From assembly GCF_030253575.1 (NCBI RefSeq), contig NC_080557.1, forward strand, positions 213,501 through 277,500: a DNA stretch of 64,000 nt, written 5' to 3'. A program made the translations under genes and the position numbers. Under the pieces are notes generated by a model, which saw only the letters and a program-made list of their open reading frames with translations, was not told the DNA's origin and did not search any database. Positions 33,870 through 51,969 of this stretch are shown here, piece by piece. The stretch's first letter is position 1, and each line of letters opens with the position of its first letter. Source of the DNA: Rhododendron vialii. Lineage: Eukaryota > Streptophyta > Magnoliopsida > Ericales > Ericaceae.

Positions 33870-34297
33870 TACAGCCGGCCTAGACATAAGACCCACAAGG
33901 CCTAGGCCTAAGGATGCCTAATTTTTGGGGCACCCCAATTTTTTTTAGTATTTGGATTGGGTAAGACTCTTTTTAGGAAATGCTCAGTCCAAGTTTCAAA
34001 AGCAAGGTCTAGTCTCTTGAGCATTGATACTAAGGCAGTAGGACTTTCTACTTATAAAAGATTCTTTGCCTTCATTGTTTTCTTCAACTAGCGATGTGGG
34101 ACTATAGGTGGGAGACTTTGTTTTGCAACTTGTTTATCTCACATCGACAGAGGAAAGGCTTAATTGGCAAAGTGGATTTAATACTATAGTTTTGGCTTTT
34201 TCTGACTGTTTTTTTTTTCCTTAAAAATTGTCAAGTGTTTAGGACACCATTTTTTGAACAGGTCTTGGACACCCAAATACACCTTGGGCCGGCCCTG
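33870..34297. mobile_element. hAT-type non-autonomous element
   Basis: The ends TACAGCCGGCCTAG and GGGCCGGCCCTG are imperfect inverted copies of the CAGGGCCGGCCC type. The flanks CTGCTCGC (33862-33869) and CTGCTGGC (34298-34305) match at 7 of 8 bases, the duplication length of hAT elements. 428 bp, no transposase. Confidence 0.7.
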
Positions 34298-34305
34298 CTG
34301 CTGGC

Positions 34306-36379
34306 GATTAATTATAAATCACTTTAACTTTCTAAGTTTCCCTGATGTGGAATTGCCTCATTCCCTTTATGGGCTCTCTCAATTAAAATCAAATCACAAT
34401 TTCAATATCATGATATGATCACGATATTATTTTGTAAATGCATTTATTCTAACAAATCTAATACACCAATTTTTTTACCTCCATTTATCTATTTAAGAGT
34501 ATCAAAGTGGTACAATATAAGAAACAAAGTTTTTTTTTTTTTTGGGTAACTTAATATAAGAAAAAAAGTTTTTTTTTTCTCAATATAAGAAAAAAAGTTG
34601 GTTTTGAAGGATACTCTAATCAACAAAAATCCAACCCAATACATTATTTTCCAAAAAACTTTATTTATATTCGAACTTTCAACACTCTCTATAATTTCGA
34701 ATAATTAACATTTCCATGTTTTTACTAAAAGATTATATATTGATCTTATATTAAAGGGAAGGTAGTGCTAATATCTTTTGAATGATACTAATTGTATGAG
34801 ATATAAATAGCATATATAGAATTTGGTTATTAAAATTGGGATTTCACAAATATGAATGGCGAACTGGAGGACGAAAAATAAAGAATTGAAGGATATCCTC
34901 TATAATTTTTTCCTACTCCATGTTTGGACTTTGGAGTATCAAACTCATAATAAAGAGGAAAAGAGAGAAGGCGAATGGAAATTAATTATTTTTATTTTCC
35001 AATATCTTTTTAGAAAAATAACGATATAAAGTGTGAGTTTGATCAGATGCATGCCTTAGTGGTCAACTTTGGATTACTGGAGAAAATTATTAATTGTATC
35101 TGAAGCACAACCACATGGTGTTATTGGCCACCTTCACCACACAAAATATAGCTTCCATAGCTTGGAGACCACTAGATCCGAACCCCACCCAATCCGATCT
35201 GGGTGAGTTTACATCAAATTTTTGAATATCGAAGCAGGTTCGGGAAAAAAATGGAAAAATCCAATCGTGGTCGGGTAGGGTTCGGCTTATACTACCTCAC
35301 CCCGTTGCCTAACTACCTCAAACCCGCCATGAAGTCTTTATATACACTATATAATTATATTTTACCCTTCTACGATTACTATTATTATACTTAAAAAAAC
35401 TAGTAGTATATTTTCATCATTTTACTAAAATTCCACGTTACACATGCAAAAACAAGGGTATAAGTGGATTTATAGCATCCTAGTTAGAGCATCAGGAAAA
35501 GATGGAAGATAACGCCCAAGGTTTTGGAGACTGCCTCAAACAAATCTCTTGCTACTCGATTTGGCTAGTACACCTCACATCCATAAATACTCTAGAAGGA
35601 GTACATAATAGTCAAAGACTCAAAATAGAAAATACACACAAAAATCGTATACACTTATAACATTCTACAAGACACATCACTAATCATAGACAGATCCAGA
35701 CTATTCTAGAAGGAGTGAAGGAGAAAACAACTTACGACTTATGACGAGATCGAGAGAAAGTGAAGGAGGCTTTGGCCACTGCCCTATGGCTGGATCCAAA
35801 GGGAGAGAAATGAGAGAGTTAAAGAGATGAGAGGGGAGACATTTTTGGGTTTGAACTTATAAAATTGGGTATAGTTTAGGAGAGAGAAAATGAGAATCCC
35901 TAGGAGTGGGATAGATACGAAATAAATTAGGGAATGTCCTTTTTGGGCATCTCAGCAAACCTGATCTGACATATTTATTTTTTACCAATGGAGCCAAACC
36001 CAACCGAACGTGTCAATCAAAAGCATTTTTTTTTTACCAATGGAGCCAAACCCAACCGAATGTGCCAATCAAAACCATCCATGTTTGCTATTTTCTTCCG
36101 CTCGGGTTGTCTGTCGGGTCGGGTCGGTAAGTGCAGGACCACTCAATAATCACTTGTTACTTCAGGGGTCTTTTGTTGTAACAGATACGTCGTTGGCGCA
36201 ATTTAAACTTGTGGATACTTCTGGGTTAAATTTGTAATAATTCATCCCTAAAGGGGAAGAGGGAAAATGGAGAAAACTCGAAGAGGGCAAACCAGTTGTT
36301 CTTCTGATACGTCTCTCTGAAATTGTGGCATTGAGAGAGAGAGAGAGAGAGAGAGAGTATTAGGGTTCTGAAAGGCGCC
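34306..36379. other. Intergenic and OSB promoter
   Basis: AT-rich. A 53-bp tandem repeat ('accaatggagccaaacccaaccgaa') occurs at about 35977-36076, a GA microsatellite at 36333-36357 in the presumed OSB leader, and a T-rich segment repeating 'aatataagaaaaaaagtt' at 34520-34600. No gene seen. Confidence 0.5.
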
Positions 36380-39300
36380 ATGAATATGTTCGGTAGGGCA
36401 CTTGCAGGAGAGCTTCTGCTCTCATCTCCTTCTTCTTTATCAAGAAAATGCCTCTCTCTGCTGCTTCGACAACAGCATCTACAAATACAACATCCCGTAG
36501 CTTTTCCGCAACAACGCCCATCTCTATACTCAACAACCACCGGTACTAAAACCCGTAGTCCTAGTTTCTTAAAGAATCAGGGGGAGAGGTACACCGCTAA
36601 AAACCCTAAACCCTTGATGCAGCCCGAGATTGTTCAGAATCAAACCCCAGAGGCCCAGAGAGTGATACCACCGATGGAACACGGGATAAAGAAGAAAGAA
36701 CAATTGCCGAACGCCGATTTGCCGAGACCGAGCGAGATTCCATGGCAGTCTAAGGTTGCCAACTCGGTCAATCTGATTGGGCAGGTCCAGATTCCAGTCC
36801 AGTTCGAAGCTTCCCCCGATGGCAAATACTGGGCTGGCACCATCATCTCCCAAAGCGACGGAAATTCTTTGGATACTCCACCTTTTTGGTATTGATAACT
36901 GAACTCTCAGTTAGTAGTACTGTAGTACAATTCTTGCTCATTTCGTGTTCGGGCTACTAAAAAAACAAGCCACTCGAGATCAACTCGTTAAAGGGTTATT
37001 TGAGATTGTCAAACAAGTTAAGCCTGCTCACGTTTTTCACACTCGTTCAGTTTTCAAGCCAAGTGGCTTGAATAACCCTGCACTGCGGGTCCGGGCTAGG
37101 GGCTAGTATGAAGAAATCAAGCTACTTGAGTGTAGCTCTTGAGTTGCTCAAATGATCAAAATTCCAAGCTTGAACACTTGTTTTAAGCTTGTTCAGTTTT
37201 CAAGCCAAAGCTTGAACGTCTACTATAGTTCTCAGCTCGGCTGGTTTACAGCCCTATTTCACTCATAAGACCAACCTGCATTACCAAGATTTCAAACTAA
37301 TTATTTAAGGTAGGGAATGGGGCTTCTTTGTCTAGGAAAGGCTACGAAAGTTATCCTATTTGAGCGGTGATATTTAGTGGGGTTCCATGTGACAAATGCA
37401 AGAAAGTGCCAAAAGAAAATTGTATTTCTGCATAAGTTTGACCCCATGTAACCAAATGTTAACTGAACTATCAGCTGAAATTGTAATGATTCTGTCTATT
37501 ACGATGGAAGGATTAAATCAATCCAGTTGCATTGTGTGTTTGGACCATCTTTCGTAGCTTGCTTGATCTTCTTGACAAGTTATCATCTTGCTTTGTTATC
37601 CTAACTTCTCACTTTTAGTTATCATATGGTTTCTATCTCAATCAGATTCTCTTGCTCTACTATGTGCACACATCAGGATTCCAATAATTTTTGAAGGTGA
37701 CCTAGCACATATTGCGGCCTGCCATCTGAAAGCCAAGGACCGTGTTCACATATCTGGACAGCTGAGTGCAGATCCACCACCATTCACTATGGGTGAAGGT
37801 CAAGCAAATGTTCAGGTAATGAGGAGAAGTCTGAAGCTTTTTCCGTCTATCTTCAAGGCAAATATAGATTTCTAGCCACTATGGAGACTCACCTGCAAAA
37901 TATAGTAGCTTTGATTGTCATGTCGATTGTTTTGTGATTTTTGGGAGTGAGACCTGATGTTGATTTCCTATGGGCACATGATCCTTTCTTTCTTCCACTC
38001 CCTGTCTTCTCCCTTTTGGGTATTGTTAAAGCAGGATTGACAGATGGCATTAAGGTTTTATCTATTGGAATTTTTCATACTAGCTTATCTGGCATGGTTT
38101 GAGGGTGACAACTAGGATTGAGAGTCGTTTGACATATTTGGTTCCGAGTTTGACAACTAGGCCAAATATAGGTTTTGGACATCAGTGCATTAGGTTGCAT
38201 TTGTTGTGGCAAGTCACTTTGAATAAAGCTAGTGGTCCAGTATCATCCACGTGCCAAAAGTGTCACAGAAATGCCTGCAGTAAAAAGGTCCCTTCACTGT
38301 TTCTTTGTTGCTTGAATTGAAGAGAGAGGGTTATTTTGGAAAAGTGAAACTTGTTTCCTCTTTCTTCCACAATTCATATTTCGACTTATGTGGTACTGTT
38401 GCTGGAATAATTAGATACCCTGAGGTTTAATCATGTAGGTTATGGTGCGTAGCATAAGCTTTGTACAGGGATCTTCTCAGATGAAGAAAGTCGCAACACC
38501 ACAAAATCTTCAGCGGGATAGTAGTGATGCTGGTAACTGCTTCTCAAAATGATATGCATATGTATACATGTAAAACTAGTTTGATTTACCCACCCAATTC
38601 TTTTTTGTTGTTGTTGTTGATGTTTCTTTGTGCTTTGCCATGTATTCTGTGAAGTCTGTTTCTTCTCTCACTTTGTTTTCTGATGTCAATCTCCTGGTGA
38701 AGGAGGTTGGAACATTCATAGTTCAAAGAAGTTGATGCAGCTTGAAAAACTACACCTAAAAAAAAATTGCATTCTGTTGCAGAAAATCTGCTTGGACTAC
38801 TTGCATATCTCTTCTAGGGTGTTTTTGCTTAACCTTGATGATATAGGCCTTGGCTGGTTTCTGTTGTTTTGAATTGGTTGGTTTGTTTCAGTTGTTTTCC
38901 TAGCCTGTCGGGTTGATGCCTTTGTTTTGTCTTCAGTTCTTGGGGAACTGCACCTGTAACTCGTTTTGCTTAATTTTTCCAAGCAAGTAGACCTTGAACA
39001 GCAGAACCTTTTTTGAATTGTGGTCATAAGTCGATTATTCCTCAGGATCCTCACTTATGGAGGCTTTGAAGCATGAGGCTCCCATGGCTGATGGGAGAAT
39101 TTCTTACTCTATCTGGTCAAAAGACACCACTCTGTGTTTTTGTCAATCATGCCCACATTACCTCATTATTTTCTTTTATGTCGCGCTTTCACTATTGTCT
39201 GCAAAGGCTGACTACTTCAGCTTTATCTTGTAGTGATAACTTTATGTTGCCCATGATTGTCACATTGTCCAAACTAAGTTCTTAATTCTCATTTTGTCTT

Positions 39301-40668
39301 GTCCCCCTTGCAATTCTCCCAGTTAGTGCGATTGAAGATGGTGGAGATCCTGCATTTCAGTCTTGGAGGGACCTCATAAGAAATCCACTAGAATGGTGGG
39401 ATAACCGAGAAGATAAACTCAAAGGATCTGTGAGTGCTCCTCCGGGGATACTTCTTATATTTGTTACTGATTATAGTGCTGACGTTTGACTTTTCCTTGC
39501 TGTTCGTAGGTAAAACCAAAATACCCAGATTTTAAGCACAAGGATAGTGGTCTTGGCCTCTGGCTTAACAGCGCCCCGAAATGGCTACGGCCACAACTCG
39601 AAGGTCTAGAATTTGCTGCTCAACTTCCTAAAGTGAAACAAGGAAAGAGTTCTGGAGGTGGGCCACAACTCGCAGGTCTTGAATCTGCTGCTCAGCTTCC
39701 TAAAGTGAAACAAGGAAAGAATTCTAAAGGTGGGTACTTGTATAATTGCAGTTATTTGGGGATTTAAGTTATCGATACTGTCTAGGAATGTGAAAGATAT
39801 CACAAGTAACACAGTTTATCAATTTGTGTCAACTTTTTGTTCAGTAACAGGTATAGTACTCGTTGGAGTTAAAAAACCTTGCAACTTTATTCTTGCAGAA
39901 AATTTTATGGAAATTTTAAGAAGGAAAATGGGATTGTTATAACTAAGTTTGCTTACCTCATTTATTAGATGGTAAGGTATTTGGCAACTTTTAGTGTTGG
40001 GAATCAGGGATTAGGGCTTTCTCTGAACAAGGAACATAGGGTTACCTGGGACAGTAGGAGAGGACAGGACGCAGGAGAGCATGGGGATGTTGGTCCTGAG
40101 ATTGTATTGGTGGTGATAACAGGAGAGAGTGGAGAGTGGAAACAGTAGTCCCGAGTATGTATTGGTTCTGAATTCACCATAGTCTTTTCTCCATTTTGGG
40201 AAGAAAAATACTTGCAGATTGATAAATTAGATGTTTCAGAAAGCGAAGTCTTTGTCACCAATACACTTACAATAATTTCCTTTCATGGATTATCGAGGAA
40301 ATTTTGCGGTCATTTTTGCTTGCATGCTAAGTACTAAAATCCTGTTTCTTTGCCTTGGGCTAGATGATGACTCCTGGAAGAACTTGGTGGAAAATCCTGA
40401 TAAATGGTGGGACAATAGAATGAATAAGGTAGCACTTGATCTTATACAGTTCTTCTATTCCTTCTTTCGTTAAACTATCTGTATTTCATTACTTTTAAAA
40501 TGTGTGTAGATGAAAGAAAAGTCTCCCGACTTCAAACACAAAGTAACAGGTGAAGCACTATGGCTAAGCGATTCCCCGGATTGGGTATTGTCTAGGTTGC
40601 CTCCTTTGAATTCTACACGCGCTGCGACATTTGCCAAGAGGGATAAGCCGCTATCTGAAGCCATGTAA
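36380..40668 (+). CDS. OSB: Organellar single-stranded DNA-binding protein (OSB)
   Basis: Seven exons (36380-36888, 37677-37815, 38439-38532, 39323-39429, 39510-39729, 40364-40428, 40510-40668) give 430 residues in continuous phase. Residues 1 to about 60 are Arg/Ser/Leu-rich and almost without acids, an organelle leader. An OB-fold SSB-like region spans about 120-225 (PWQSKVANSVNLIGQV, FEGDLAHIAA, DRVHISGQL, GQANVQVMVRSI). Two PDF motifs follow, about 256-312 (WRDLIRNPLEWWDN, YPDFKHK, LWLNSAPKWL) and 359-410 (WKNLVENPDKWWDN, SPDFKHK, LWLSDSPDWV). PDF motifs bind single-stranded DNA; Arabidopsis OSB1 restrains recombination of mitochondrial DNA, and OSB2/3 act in plastids or mitochondria. Which organelle applies here is not decidable by eye. 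Exon 5 carries a 72-bp in-frame duplication between the motifs. Confidence 0.92.
39591..39734 (+). repeat. In-frame 72-bp duplication in OSB exon 5
   Basis: Units 39591-39662 and 39663-39734 encode PQLEGLEFAAQLPKVKQGKS and PQLAGLESAAQLPKVKQGKN with flanking glycines: 24 codons each, differing at only a few positions. Each unit ends in GGTGGG, so the exon donor (39730) has a duplicate at the end of unit one and an alternative shorter exon is possible without frame change. Confidence 0.92.
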
Positions 40669-45986
<5,318 letters not shown>

Positions 45987-46760
45987 TTGGGAGAAACGCA
46001 AAGCAAGCTTTGGCAATGAGCAGACAAGGAATCCCTTGACCTCAGGAAGTGAAACTGCCTCATTTGTCTATTGGTGGAGAATGTGCATAATATGAAGATG
46101 CTCGACAGACCTAGCCGCGGTCCTTGGTGCATTTTCTTGTGCTAAGGTACTTGTTGCTTGCAATGAACATTTCGTTTGATTTTGTAAGTTATGTGCAGCT
46201 GCTGTACAACATACTTTGGACAATCCCGTTTTCTAGTTTGGTAGTGCTTGAATAGAATAGTGGGTACAATACATGTAGGTTTAGTATCTGTGTTGTTAGT
46301 ATGCAATCTGTAGATTGGTGGGTATAATATATGTAGGTTTAGTTTCTGTATTGTTGGAGAAAGAAAACAAAAAAGGGAAAACCGTGTTGTCATATTGTTG
46401 CACATGGTAACTGCGCAAGCTTTGGCCCAGATCTTATCTTCCTTCTAGTCGCTAGGGCTCAGGGCCAGGGGTGTGGTTCCTGGAACTGATGAAACTGTTT
46501 TGTCTAGTTTGGAGGGAAGAGAAGAGAAGACGGATTCTTCTCACATATGTTGACCTCTGCTTTCTTGTCCTGCAGCAGCTGTTTTCATCTTCTCTTTACT
46601 CATGCACTGGTTTCATCTGACAGTTGTGGTATTCACTAGTAGCGGTTTAACCTTTTTTCCAATTTAAGTTCTAAGTTTTTGATGGTGGTTGTAGAGTTAT
46701 AGTGAACCAAAGGATTTTGGTATTCTGTTTTCACCAAATTAGTTGGTTGGTCTCAACTGC

Positions 46761-46809
<49 letters not shown>

Positions 46810-49170
46810 CTTTTTCCTTCCTTTTGCCGGGTTTTGGGGAGGGACTTGTTCTTGAAGAAGTCTATGATTGTAAAATATGCAGTTACCATCATATTTTTTG
46901 GTGTTAAACTATTTTATTCGGATTTGGGTGTACTTGACTGATGAAGTTTATTATTTGTTGTTAAACTATTTTATTCTTATTTGAAAATGTGCTCAACAGT
47001 GTGATTGTTGTGGATGACACTTGTTTCATCTTGTTGCTTTGAAGTTCTGCGTGGGCGAGGCTACTGATGGTGCATAACATAGTTGATTAGTAACCGAAGT
47101 CTTCCGCATCGACATAGTTCTGAGAGGAGGAGAGTGGGGACACCAAGATTTGAACCCCAAATGTGGATTATAACACCACAAGGTGCAACCACCACGGAAA
47201 TCAAAGCCTGGTTGCATCAACATAGTTGAAACATCATTTTGTGTATGTTTTGGGGCATAAAGAGAACATCATATAAATTACCAAAAAAAAGGGTAGATCA
47301 ATATTCAAATCAATAAATTGCAAGTCAAAACAAGAAAGAAAGAAGAGAAGCACAAGCATAAGCAAAACCATGACTCTGAAAAAACCATGCCGATTTAAAA
47401 TAAATAAATTAACATGACGATGAAAAAATCATTTAGCCTAACCGAGTATATAGACTCCATCCCATCGAACACTTTCCATTTGTGAAGAGGAATGCTTCCC
47501 TTTATCAATTTCACTGTGTGATAGGAATTGATTTGTAGACCGGACTGAATGCAAATTATATGCAGAGGGATTAGAAGGTATATGTGAGGCAGTACTGTAG
47601 GTTAAACCGAAGTTTTTACGGGCTTTATTTACCTTCCAGCTATTGTGCTATTTGCAGTTTATAGGTGATATCTGACAAAAATAGCAGTATGCTGTGGAAG
47701 GTTCATCTGAATGGTATTTGTGTGGAGTAGATCACAATTCACAACTTCTTTACTTATGGATTTCGAACGCTTATTAGCAGTAGTTTGCTTACTATAAATA
47801 AAAGACCAACTTAGCTTACAATTTGGTCATGGCACTTCTCAGGATCATCAAATTATTCAATAGATCGGGAGTATCATCACGTGGTGCTTCGTGTCACTCC
47901 ACAATCACACATTCTCGTGAGGTTCATGACGAAGTGTATGAAGTTCATATAAATGTGTGGTTTTAAAGCACCACGTGATAGTATTTCCAAACAACTTAAT
48001 AATTACTCCTCAGCATCATCGATAAGTTGTCATTCTAAAGCATCATCTACTTATAGTGTCATAAAATTATTTTCTCGATCTAAAGCCGCCAGTCACTTTA
48101 TCAATTTGTTCGGTTTTCTCCTCTCTTTTTTTCTTCTAATTCTCCTGTAAACGTAGATGGTTCCTACGTCAATAATGTATCAGTTTATGCAATTGCGTCA
48201 ATTTGACCCAACAAATGTTACAAGTGCCCCCAAGACCTTCAAATATACTAGAGTTGTGCTTGTTTGTCCAGGGCAAAATATTGCCTTTTTTTTTTTTCAA
48301 TACATTAAACGGGCACGGGCACGACTGTAGCAGTAAATTAATTTGCAATGGTAAAAAATGTAGGATACACAAAGAAATAAGCCTCAAGAAGTGTAATCTA
48401 TATTATGAAACAGAACAGTTTTTTGTCTACACACACAAACATGAGCAGTTCTACAACCGTTGATCGTCTTCAAGCTAAGATCGTAGCCATCCAATTAAGA
48501 GAATGTTTCTTTAAGTTATGCTTTGACCTACTGTTGTGATAATATACACACTTTCCTTTTCAATTTATCACCTTTTAGTTTTATTTATTTATTTTAAGTT
48601 GATATTATTTTAAGAGGGTTGATAATTAATTTGTAAATTATTGCCTTTTTTTTATTTCCTCTCTCTACCTTGGCATGAGTTTTTTAAAGTGAAGCAGAGA
48701 GTGAGTAGGTTATATTGAATAAGTAGAACAGACAGGCAAAGAATACAATTTATTTAAGTTAGAATTGTATTTCGTTTGGGCAGACATGAGTATCTGCTAG
48801 TTTATAATAAAACGCAGCTCCCCTCTTCTCAAAAATTTCTCACAAAATTCTTACCCCTCCGGCCCTCCCCACGTGTTCTCTCTCTCCCAATTCCATCCCT
48901 CCCCACGGGTTTTTCTCTCATTTTCTAAAAAGAGCAGGGGTAATTGGCCATAAATACATTAAAATTGGTTTGATCGAGTGGAGTGGAATGACAGACAGTT
49001 ATTTTTTTTTAACAGAGGTCCTTGAGAGTTTGTATACCACTGAGCCATAAGGCAAAAACAATCAATTTTTTTTTTTGACAAAAATACCCACGAGGCTTCA
49101 AAGTTTGCAAAGAATTTCTCTCTCCGGTACCCAAACGATGGGTTAAATAATCAGATAAACTCGAATTTGC
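45987..49170. other. ZTL 3' region and intergenic DNA
   Basis: Presumed ZTL 3' untranslated region to about 46400. Two variants of 'tagattggtgggtataatatatgtaggtttagt' lie near 46255 and 46310. A CT microsatellite spans 46764-46806. A tRNA-like GGGGTTCAAATCTTGGTG lies on the minus strand near 47144-47161. No supported gene apart from the weak small reading frame at 47829. Confidence 0.5.
47829..47966 (+). CDS. Candidate small reading frame, unknown
   Basis: A 45-residue frame starting MALLRIIKLFNRSG, with CTATAAATAAAA at 47792-47803 upstream. The start codon lies only about 30 bases after the TATA, so a transcript would have almost no leader. I recognise no family. The following sequence has a second frame with a similar IKLFSRSKAASHF segment. 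This may be chance. Confidence 0.15.
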   Translation: MALLRIIKLFNRSGVSSRGASCHSTITHSREVHDEVYEVHINVWF

Positions 49171-49175
49171 TACGT

Positions 49176-50057
49176 CCAATGTCCAGTATGGGCCAGTGTG
49201 TGGTCGGGATGCATTATGCCAAATCCAAGGCTCCACGTTATTTCTGCTTTCAAATGGACGAAAAGCTTGATAATTGTGTTAACGGAAACAGAACGGAAAT
49301 ATAAAACGGTCATTTCTCTTACAGTAAAAAATATGGTTAAAAAATTTAAGTACTCCAATTTTCAATCCGTTTGAATCGGTGCGAAGATTTTATTTTTTTG
49401 ATCATTTTATCCTAATTGGTTATAATAAATTTTTTTGCTCTAAGACTTTCAATAAGCACCTTAAAAAAGCGCTAAATGAAAATAAGGAGCATATACTCTC
49501 ATATAAGAGTTTAGAGCCAAAAATTCAGTATGACCATTTAGGATAAAATGATTAAAAAAATAAAATCTTCGCATTGGTTAAGACAGATTAATATTGGAAC
49601 ACTTAATTTTTTAACTATATTTCTTAATATATAAACGGTGTAAAAAATTAAGTCCTCTAATTTTAAATCCGTTTGAATTAGTACAAAGATCTTATTTTTT
49701 TAATTTTTTTATCCTAAATAGTCATACTGAATTTTTGTCTCTAAGGCTCTTATATGAGAGTACATGTTTCTTATTTTGTTCTAAGACTCTCTTAGGGTAC
49801 TTATTAAAAGTTTTAGAGCAAAAAATTCATTATGACTATTTAGAATAAAATAATTAAAAAAAATAAAATTTTCGCACCGGTTCAAACGGATTAAAAATTT
49901 GAATACTTGATTTTTTAACGGACCGTTTCTGTTTTTCCGTTCTGTATCCGTTAACTCCATTACCAAGCTTTTTGTCCATCTGAGAGCGGAAATAACGTGG
50001 AGCTTTGGATTTGACAGATTGCATCCCAGCCACACACTGACCCATACTGGACAGTGG
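49176..50057. mobile_element. Foldback element, palindromes within a palindrome
   Basis: Outer arms of about 140 bp (49176-49315 and 49916-50057) are inverted copies: CCAATGTCCAGTATGGGCC with its mate, CTCCACGTTATTTC and its mate, ACGGAAACAGAACGGAAA and its mate. Between them lie two AT-rich hairpins (about 49333-49612 and 49650-49912), each itself palindromic and inverted relative to the other, joined by a TTAATATATAAACGG-type spacer. No coding capacity, and no target duplication found. Confidence 0.8.
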
Positions 50058-50719
50058 AAGAATGGAGGGGAGCCGAACCCGTTTAATGTCGTGATCTTTA
50101 GGGTTTTCTGATACGGAGTAGTTGAGAAAAGGTACAGTATTGGTAGAAGAAAAGAGACAGAGATCCCAGCACCGAGGCACCCGCCAGCATCGAATCCCGT
50201 GCATTGGTTTGGAATTGGTGTGGTCAACAAATTTAGCCCCAATTGCCGCCCGCTACCCAAATTACATATTCCTGTCCAAGATAGGAAGAAACAAGTGAGG
50301 GGGACCCAAAACCCCAAATTCACTTGGGGAAATGACAGGACAGTGGGGCTTGGGGCAAATTATTACCAGACAATCTTTTCGGAAATCATAAGTCATGAGA
50401 AGGAGAATATTAATTCCCAATACATGGAATTTATAATTTATCAAGACAAAAATATCCCTGATTGATATTGAAAAATACTTTCCAAGACTCCATTGATTAT
50501 TGTTTCACGTATAAAAGAGCAAGTCATTAATTATAACGGACTACATTGGGTATTAGTAAAGACCAATATTTCTGTTAACATCGACCAAGTCATATTTTTT
50601 TAGAGAACTTTGTCCCAAATAATTGACTATTGCTTGACATATAAAAGAGCAAGTTATTTATTATAACGGACTACATTGGGTATTAGTAAAGACCACATGA
50701 ACACTACTCTATTGGCACC

Positions 50720-51607
50720 AAAAAATTAAGTGCTCCGAATTTCAATCCGTTTGAATGGGTGAGAAGATTTTATTTTTCAAATCATTTAATTCTAAAGGGT
50801 CATAATTAAATTTTGACTATAGGACTCTCGTTGGTTAGTCTTAAAAGATATTTGATTCTACGACTTTCTTAGGGTTAATCAACGAGAGCCCTATAGTCAA
50901 AATTTAATTATGACCCTTTAGAATTAAATGATTAGAAAAATAAAATCTTCTCATCCATTCAAACGGATTGAAATTTGGAACACTTAATTTTTTAACCATA
51001 TTTTTTAATATATCAACTGCAGGTTGAAAAATTAAGTGTTCCAAATTTCAATCCGTTTGAATGGATGAGAAGATTTTATTTTTCTAATTATTTAATTCTA
51101 AAAGGTCATAATTAAATTTTGACTATAGGGCTCTCGTTGATTAACCCTAAGAAAGTCGTAGAATCAAATATCTCTTAGGACTAACCAACGAGAGTCCTAT
51201 AGTCAAAATTTAATTATGACCCTTTAGAATTAAATGATTTGAAAAATAAAATCTTCTCACCCATTCAAACGGATTGAAATTCGGAGCACTTAATTTTTTA
51301 ACCATATTTTTTAATATATAAACTGCAGGTTGAAAAATTAAGTGTTCCAAATTTCAATCCGTTTGAATGGGTGAGAAGATTTTATTTTTCTAATTATTTA
51401 ATTCTAAAGGGTCATAATTAAATTTTGACTTTAGGGCTCTCGTTAGTTAGTCCTAAGAGATATTTGATTCTACAACTTTCTTAGGGCTAATCTACGAGAG
51501 CTCTATAGTCAAAATTTAATTATGACCTTTTAGAATTAAATAATCAAAAAAATAAAATATTCTCACTCATTCAAACGGATTGAAATTTGGAACACTTAAT
51601 TAATTTT
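50720..51607. repeat. Three tandem palindromes, alternating orientation
   Basis: Units start near 50720, 51026 and 51332, a 306-bp period. Each is a hairpin with ends AAAATTAAGTG(C/T)TCC / GGA(A/G)CACTTAATTTT and stem CAATCCGTTTGAATGG / CCATTCAAACGGATTG. The loop of unit 2 is the reverse complement of the loops of units 1 and 3. Spacers are TTTTTTAATATATAAACTGCAGGTT or a near copy. The stems are close to those in the elements at 49176-50057 and 51970-52798. Confidence 0.9.
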
Positions 51608-51969
51608 AGAGAGAAGGCTGTGTGCAGTGGAAGAGAAGAACGTGTGTCGATGTTCCAAATTTAAATTTTAATTCGTTTGGGCAAACGAATAATTTCTCTC
51701 TCTCTCTCTCTCGAGAGAGAGGAAGATGCAGCAGCAGCTGCGTCGTACGGAGGGAGAGAAGAAGAGGCTTAGGATTTTGAATATATTAGTCTTTTTACAT
51801 GACCCTTTCCATGTATAATGAAATATTCTTTTCCGTTTCATATTTTTAAAATTCTGTGAAAACTTGTCCATTGGTTGAGACTTAATTGCCCCATGGGCCA
51901 CTGATCGGTGATTTCCCCAATTCACTTCTCAAACTCTAGCCTATCTATCCTCTTCAACCTCTTCTGTTC

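Noticed and set aside
47026..47230. tRNA-like box B (GGGGTTCAAATCTTGGTG, minus strand)
   Set aside because: No cloverleaf or convincing box A, no A tail and no target duplication; at most a very old SINE fragment.
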